Position numbers and translations under genes: made by a program
Shown: positions 60,172 to 64,000 of the stretch, piece by piece
Position numbering within the stretch: the first letter of the stretch is position 1
Layout of the letters: every line of letters begins with the position of its first letter
Notes under the pieces: generated by a model
Databases searched by the model: none
What the model was told of the DNA's origin: nothing
Seen by the model: the letters and a program-made list of their open reading frames with translations, nothing else
Assembly: GCA_037013685.1 (NCBI GenBank)
Contig: CM072890.1
Location: 11,981,043 to 12,045,042 of the forward strand
DNA: 64,000 nucleotides
Direction of reading: 5' to 3'
Source: Acridotheres tristis
Lineage: Eukaryota > Chordata > Aves > Passeriformes > Sturnidae

Positions 60172-61837
60172 TGCCGCACAAAGGGGCCGGGGGCTGTCCC
60201 GGAGCTCCTCCGAGGAGCTGCACATCCTCTCCCTAAAGCACAGCCCTGGCACAAAGCGGCGAATCCATGGCAAGTGGGAAGCTGGAGGTTCCTTCTCCCA
60301 CCTTGTTATTCCCGGGCATTGTGGCAGCCGGGGTCGGCACCTGGGCACAATGGGCTGCTCGCTCAGCAAAGAGCTAAGTACCAGCTTCAACTCTGAATTC
60401 CCTTCCCATTGTTTAGTGGGGTTTGATCTTTATCGGTTATTTATGTGAAGGTTCTTTTTCTTGGAGCATTAGTAGACTGAAAAGCACGTGAAACTAAAAC
60501 AAAGCCGACATCTCCTGACATCCTGCGAGCCATTGTTAGGCAGGGTTTTGAACCATGTCCCACTACTGAATTTGATAAGGATTTTGCATAATAAGGGGGG
60601 AAAGTTGTATGGTGCTTCATTGCATTTTTGTTATGTAGAAGCCTGCCGGAAGAGTCACAATGTAGGAGTTCAGCACCTTCTAATAGGATTTCATGTGGTT
60701 ACAATGTTCCTAAAGGCAACTTTAGGAAGGATGCTGAAGAGTGTCGTGCATTCGCTTTTCAAGGTGAAAAACTTTCCATTAATTGCATTTGATTTATTAC
60801 TACCATGATGACGTAATTTTGATTTTAGAAACATTTCCATGTCTTGATTCAGATCTTTTCAGACCTTTTGTTAGCAAATTTCTGTTGCATGTTTTGCACT
60901 CCCGGCTGTGCTTCTGACTGACATTAAGTACAAATCTTCTTTAGAGAATGAATTCAAAGCAAACAAAAGAAAATCAGAAAGCAGTTTTAAAGAACCCCTT
61001 CCTATTGACATTAACTTCAGTGGGAGCTGAATTTAGGACTAAGCGTGGTGTTCAACACTGTGGAAATTGTTCGTGCTTTGTTTAAAAATCTCACAAACGT
61101 ACAGGCACTCCTGTAAGGGATAGTGTATCTCTTAAATGATACTAATTTGATGGGTGTCTTGAAAGATATTCGTTTGGAAATGCTGTGTAGTTGAAATAAG
61201 AACTGAAACTTCAAAGTACGATACAAAGTGTAAGTTTGTAATTTTAAATAATTTTAAACTTAAATGCTGCAGGTTTCTTAAAATCAGAAGTTTGGTTTCA
61301 GCGGAGGGTGTGGCCACAAAAGGGAGATCAAAATTTTGGAAAATTGGAAATGAATTAGTGTCAGATTCAGAGTGGAAGCAGAGACAGCAATGCTCAAGTG
61401 CAGGAGGTGAGTTCAGGTATAGGCCTGGATAGCAAATGACAGATTTTAGAAAACCTGTTGAGAAAGAAAAGAGGAGATTCTGCCAGGTGGATAGAGGGAA
61501 GCAAGGAAGTGAAGATAGGAGTGTGGTGTAAGAGCAGTAGAATTGTTCCTGGGGAGGGGAGAGTGGATTATGTGGTAGCTTCAGATGGAGTCTTTACTTG
61601 TCTTCTTAATGTATTGTAATGGAAGTTTTGTGTGTTTATCTGAGAGAGGTTGTCATCAAGTGAGAAATCTTAACAGAAAATTGGTAAAAGCAGTATTAAC
61701 AAAGAAACCATCATCTTTTTACCCTGTTATATCTCTGTTAGTGCCAGTTGCTGCAGCTGCCAGGATTGATTGGATTTGGTTTTACAGTCTGCTTTTCTTT
61801 GTTGCTGTCTTTTAAAGTAATGCGTGTGTGTGGTTTG

Positions 61838-61882
61838 TTGGTTTTGTTTTGTTTGGGTTTGTTTTGTTTTGTTTTTTTTTTT
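61838..61882 (+). repeat. TTTTG-rich simple repeat with T run
   Basis: GTTTTGTTTTG words end in a T run of about ten bases, in intron 2 of MPPED2. Confidence 0.75.
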
Positions 61883-62525
61883 CCTAAGAGGGAGTTTGAA
61901 GAGGCTTTATTCTCTAGTGAAACATTTATTTTAAAAATCATGGGATGAAGAGAAATGAGTAAAGCAACATGGGAGCTGAGTTTTGTGACATGTATGTGAA
62001 TAGCAGGGCAATCTATTGCTGCAGGACCCTGCTGCCTGCCATAAATCAGTAGCTGGGTGCAGTTTAAGGACAGTGTTCTTTGCTAAAGGAAATATTGCTT
62101 TTAGAAGTAATTTCTTTATGGATATGCATCTTCGTGTCCAAAGGTGAGAACTGGTTTTCTTGGCCTGCACTGAGCCATTTACAAGGTCCTGTGTCCTTTG
62201 GGCCTGACTCTGATTTCACACAGAGTAAAGGAGAGTCCATGGAATATCACCAGCATAAATCTGGTGAGTAAGGCACTACTGGCAGTACTTTGCCTGTTCA
62301 CATGTCCTGGACTTTTTCTCACACTTTTATTTTGTGCCTTTCATGTAGTTCCATCAGCTGAGATTGAGTTCTCTTATCTTTATATGTATTTTTATCCCAG
62401 CACTCCTTAGTCAATTTGTTTAAGCATACTGTCAGGTAAACAACAGTGTATTTTACAGCTCCCTTTGCTTGGGCTGGCAGCAACAGCAGTTTTGTCAGTA
62501 TAACTTTTGAATCAGTTTGTCCAGC

Positions 62526-62564
62526 CATTTTATTTAATTTAATTTCATTTTATTTTATTTCATT
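62526..62564 (+). repeat. ATTTT/ATTTA-type simple repeat
   Basis: Pentameric TTTAATTTAATTTCATTTTATTTTA tract in intron 2; imperfect. Confidence 0.75.
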
Positions 62565-64000
62565 TCTCTGCAAATTAATGTTTAAACAGGTATTCTAAGG
62601 CAATTTTTGCTGCACAGTTGTTTTGCATAAAGGGATGTAATTTTACATATTATTTTGTCATCTTGAAGCAATGCTCCCACCCACAGGTTTCATTTACTTT
62701 CTGTTATAAAGTGTTTGTATTTGAATGCTTTGTCCAATTAATGTTTATTTTCAGTAAGTTTTAATTAACTACATCATCTTAGTTCCCTGCTTTCAAGGGC
62801 AGCTGCAAAATAATAAATAACAACTATAATATGCTTCCCTGTGCTTCATGTTGATTATTATTCTTTTGAAACTTTTCATACTTTCAAGTTTTTTTGGTCA
62901 AGAATTGTGACTTACAGAGTGAAGTGCTTCTTGCTCCTTGGGTGTATACATGTGTGTTTGAGGGTTTTTGGGGGCTGTGTGTTTGTTTGTTTGTTTTTAA
63001 ATCAAACCAGCTTTTAAGCCTCTTTATACTTTTGAAATACTCTGTAGGAAGCTGCTAGCAGTGGTACCAGCAATACTAGTGAGCAGCAAATTCAGGGACA
63101 AATTCAAATGAAAAACTGCTTCCTTAAGTTTTAACCAGACAGAAAAATCTTTCTGTTTAGGTACAACACCCCATTTACTTGCAGGGGGAAAAAAAAAGGG
63201 AAGGGTGAAATAAACCTTGTGCATCTGTTATGGAAAATGCCCCTTTGGACAGGCCTGTCTGGCGAGGATGAGGGAGTTTTGTGAAGATAGAATAGCTGTA
63301 GTCTGAGCTGCTGCAGCCTGAGCCTTTTCGAGGAGCTCTTTAGATTTCCTCTGGTCTCACCAGCGTGGCTTGGTGGCTTATTTTTAGGGTAGTTTGAATA
63401 CATGTTAACACTTTGTTATGGTTTAAATTCAATAGTAGGGGAGTAAGAAAGATAGAGGTTTCTGTGCCAGAGCAAAAGTCCTCTAAATAAGTTTATTCAT
63501 GCCTGGAGATACATTTTTCAATCTGTAACTATATAATTTTACTGCCTTTTCTGTACTGGAGAAATCCCCCGTGTGAATATTCTTATTTTAAAACAAAGAG
63601 TATAAGCAGAGTTTTATATTGGTAGAAGTATATGTCTGGTTGAATAAAGTACGTAAATGTCTGTGTGTAAATGTGTATATATAATAATGATAATAATAAA
63701 AACACAACTATTTGTTCATAGAAGAAAAAACTTTCAACTGTGGTGAAATCTTACATTGTTAGAACTCAGAGATCTTATTAGACTAATAACCTAGACAGAG
63801 AGGATCTTGGTTTTTTTGTTGTTGTTATTTTTTTTTCCTTCTTTTTTTTTCTTTTTTTTTCCTTGGGGAAACCATCCTGCATTTAATGGGCTTTATAAAC
63901 TCCCACTGAGATTAGTGGGAACTCATGCATTTGATTTGCAGTATTCTCGATTTTTGTTTCATGCAAGGTGTGTGATATTTAGGGGGAGGGGTAAAGAGTT

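Larger units (their letters stand above)
59612..64000 (+). other. MPPED2 intron 2 (5' part, runs off the window)
   Basis: This is intronic sequence after the exon 2 donor. The first 800 bases are GC-rich and hold a tandem duplication and a hairpin, listed separately. From about 60.4 kb it is AT-rich, with TTTTG, ATTTT and T-run simple repeats. No further exon of MPPED2 was recognised: the next exon should begin by completing Met43 and encode VDP.., and I did not find it. Confidence 0.8.

Overview
The window is vertebrate nuclear DNA, most likely avian and probably from a songbird. The clade rests on a 3' fragment of a chicken-repeat-1 (CR1) LINE, three short solo LTRs with 6-bp target-site duplications, and low overall repeat density; no sequence search was possible. 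There is no bacterial or viral gene layout. Nearly all open frames are chance frames in non-coding DNA.

One protein-coding gene can be recognised. The first coding exon of MPPED2 (metallophosphoesterase domain containing 2) lies on the + strand at 59369-59611, with its start codon at 59484 and a phase-2 splice donor at 59612. It encodes the conserved N-terminus MAHGIPSQGKV... and leads into an intron that runs off the right edge. About 5 kb upstream, 53.9-55.9 kb is a large CpG island that is the probable promoter. A good donor (AG|GTGAGC) at 54492/54493 marks the likely end of a non-coding exon 1. Upstream ORFs are visible in both leader exons.

The left 53 kb is an AT-rich, gene-poor flank upstream of MPPED2. 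Its recognisable contents are two nearly identical 386-bp solo LTRs in opposite orientation (1750-2135 and 27539-27924), a third, more distantly related 385-bp LTR (16055-16439), a CR1 fragment abutting another interspersed repeat (21237-21965), a long inverted repeat (2492-2590), several microsatellites and small palindromes, and a CpG-rich minisatellite of about 27 units of 21 bp (32730-33279) inside a small GC-rich island. No tRNA, rRNA, CRISPR array or complete coding transposon was seen.

The second intron holds a two-copy 116-bp tandem duplication that starts 79 bp after the splice donor, a 14-bp perfect inverted repeat, and AT-rich simple repeats. I found no clear case of a new protein system. 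The items most worth a second look are the hairpin at 2.5 kb, the NheI-site minisatellite, the uORFs of MPPED2 and the young inverted LTR pair.
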